A stretch of DNA of 64,000 nt. Source: Stomoxys calcitrans. Taxonomy: Eukaryota; Arthropoda; Insecta; Diptera; Muscidae. A model generated the notes under the pieces. That model made no database searches. It was not told the DNA's origin and worked only from the letters and a program-made list of their open reading frames with translations. The stretch spans positions 67,461,217 to 67,525,216 of the forward strand of contig NC_081554.1 of assembly GCF_963082655.1 (NCBI RefSeq), written 5' to 3'. Positions 63,120 to 64,000 of this stretch are shown piece after piece (within the stretch, counting starts at the first letter, position 1; every line of letters starts with the position of its first letter). The position numbers and the translations under genes were made by a program.

Positions 63120-64000
63120 CATTCTGGCCATAATCGTATAGTTCTAGGAGACTTTAATGTGCATCACGTTACATGGCATTCTCCCCTAGGTAACGACCAT
63201 CGGGGCATAGCTTTGGCAGAGCAGATTGAAGGCTACACATTTTGCACTGTGAATTAGGATGGCTACACTAGAATTACGAGGAGTTGCAACAGCTCGTCAG
63301 ACATTTCCATTGCATCCCATGATCTCCTGAGTGACGTAACCTGGCATGCCGTCATTTCTTTGGGAACAGATCACCTTCCCATAATTCTCATCATCGATCG
63401 ACCACCCGACTTAATAACCTCTGAGTACCGTAGGTTTAACAATCAAATAAAGGCCGATTGGTTCAGAGAGTACACCTATCCCATGGCAGCCGGTTGTACG
63501 TACCGGATTAACCCGATGGAGTCCTCATCGGCAAGGGCTGCCGTCTCAGTGTACATCACACTGCTACAATAACAACAATCACCGTTTCTGTGAACTGACC
63601 GCCCCTCAAATGTTCTACTTGCCGAGAGGAAATTCCGAGACATCCATAACCCAGCAGCCGCTCGCTTTATACAAGCCGGTCGAGTACCTCAAGTGCGGCC
63701 AAATTTCCCATCGCAGGCAGTTCTCGCAGACGAGCGTGATGATTACGTTATTCGGACCCCACTAACCCCAAAATCAGCGAGCTGAATCTGGAAAGTCAAT
63801 GAACATAGGCGGAATTAGTGGCTGGAATACTTGGAGCAATGGCACCGGTTTAGACAAGATGTGGTCTACAGTTAAATCACTCTCGAACCCCGGTAGACGG
63901 AATGACAGGACATTAGTCACTTTCGGCGACGTAACTGTGACTGTGGTCTCTGATCTGATGGACAGCTATCACAGTTCCCCGTGGCTCTAACTCATCCAAG
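63120..64000 (+). mobile_element. Jockey-like LINE, endonuclease domain to linker, interrupted by a SINE-like insertion
   Basis: GDFNVHHVTWHSPLGNDHRG (APE-type endonuclease Asn/His/Trp motif), NSSSDISIASHDLLS, GTDHLPIILIIDR (SDH-type motif as TDH), FNNQIKADWFRE, then after the insertion ALYKPVEYLKCG and WSTVKSLSNPGRRNDRTLVT. Stops and frameshifts are present, and the element runs off the window end. Confidence 0.78.
63480..63578 (+). mobile_element. CAA-tailed SINE-like element, complete copy
   Basis: Runs from 'ccatggcagccggttgtacg' through 'gtcctcatcggcaagggctg' and 'gtacatcacactgctacaat' to a short aacaacaa tail. It interrupts the jockey coding frame after WFREYT. Confidence 0.82.

Overview
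The window looks like a repeat-rich intergenic and intronic stretch from a higher fly (Diptera, probably a muscoid calyptrate such as a stable-fly or house-fly relative). The evidence is the class of repeats present: jockey-, RTE- and RNase-H-bearing LINEs, tRNA-derived SINEs, a mariner-type MITE, and dipteran mini-me-like elements with a (GTCY)n tract. Genes are spliced with canonical GT..AG introns. The species is inferred, not proven. Most of the sequence is transposon-derived.

Five host loci can be supported. (1) The 3' part of a gene for a protein with at least two GAPR-1-type CAP domains (+ strand, four exons, 3227-9382) is split by a 5-kb intron full of repeats. (2) A non-coding, spliced snoRNA host gene (- strand, about 24990 to 19825) carries six paralogous C/D-box snoRNAs, one per intron. 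Each intact copy has its box D 72-78 nt from the 3' splice site. A LINE-rich block has invaded one intron and destroyed one snoRNA. This locus has no long ORF and is the most interesting object here. (3) A single-exon gene encodes a 1102-residue C2H2 zinc-finger protein (- strand, 33563-30255). (4) Head to head with it lies a 13-exon gene (+ strand, 35890-56732) encoding a 705-residue protein with a SAM-like domain. Its reading frame stays open across every inferred splice although the introns hold LINEs, SINEs, a MITE and Helitron-like arrays. (5) The terminal exon of a CCHC zinc-knuckle, Lys/Ser-rich protein lies at 60769-60152 on the - strand.

Layout: 1-3200, LINE and mini-me debris; 3200-9400, the CAP gene; 9400-19800, nested repeats, including a mini-me-like element inside a hAT-type MITE inside an older repeat; 19825-25000, the snoRNA host gene; 25000-30000, LINE nests (an RTE interrupted by a jockey); 30255-33563, the zinc-finger gene; 34000-35900, MITE-rich intergenic DNA; 35890-56732, the SAM-like gene; 56740-60150, a MITE in the 3' UTR and more mini-me-like arrays; 60150-60770, the zinc-knuckle exon; 61000-64000, repeats ending in a jockey endonuclease fragment interrupted by a SINE-like insertion.

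The genes show no functional linkage to each other. What unites the window is repeated transposon nesting, with a few host exons surviving between the insertions.
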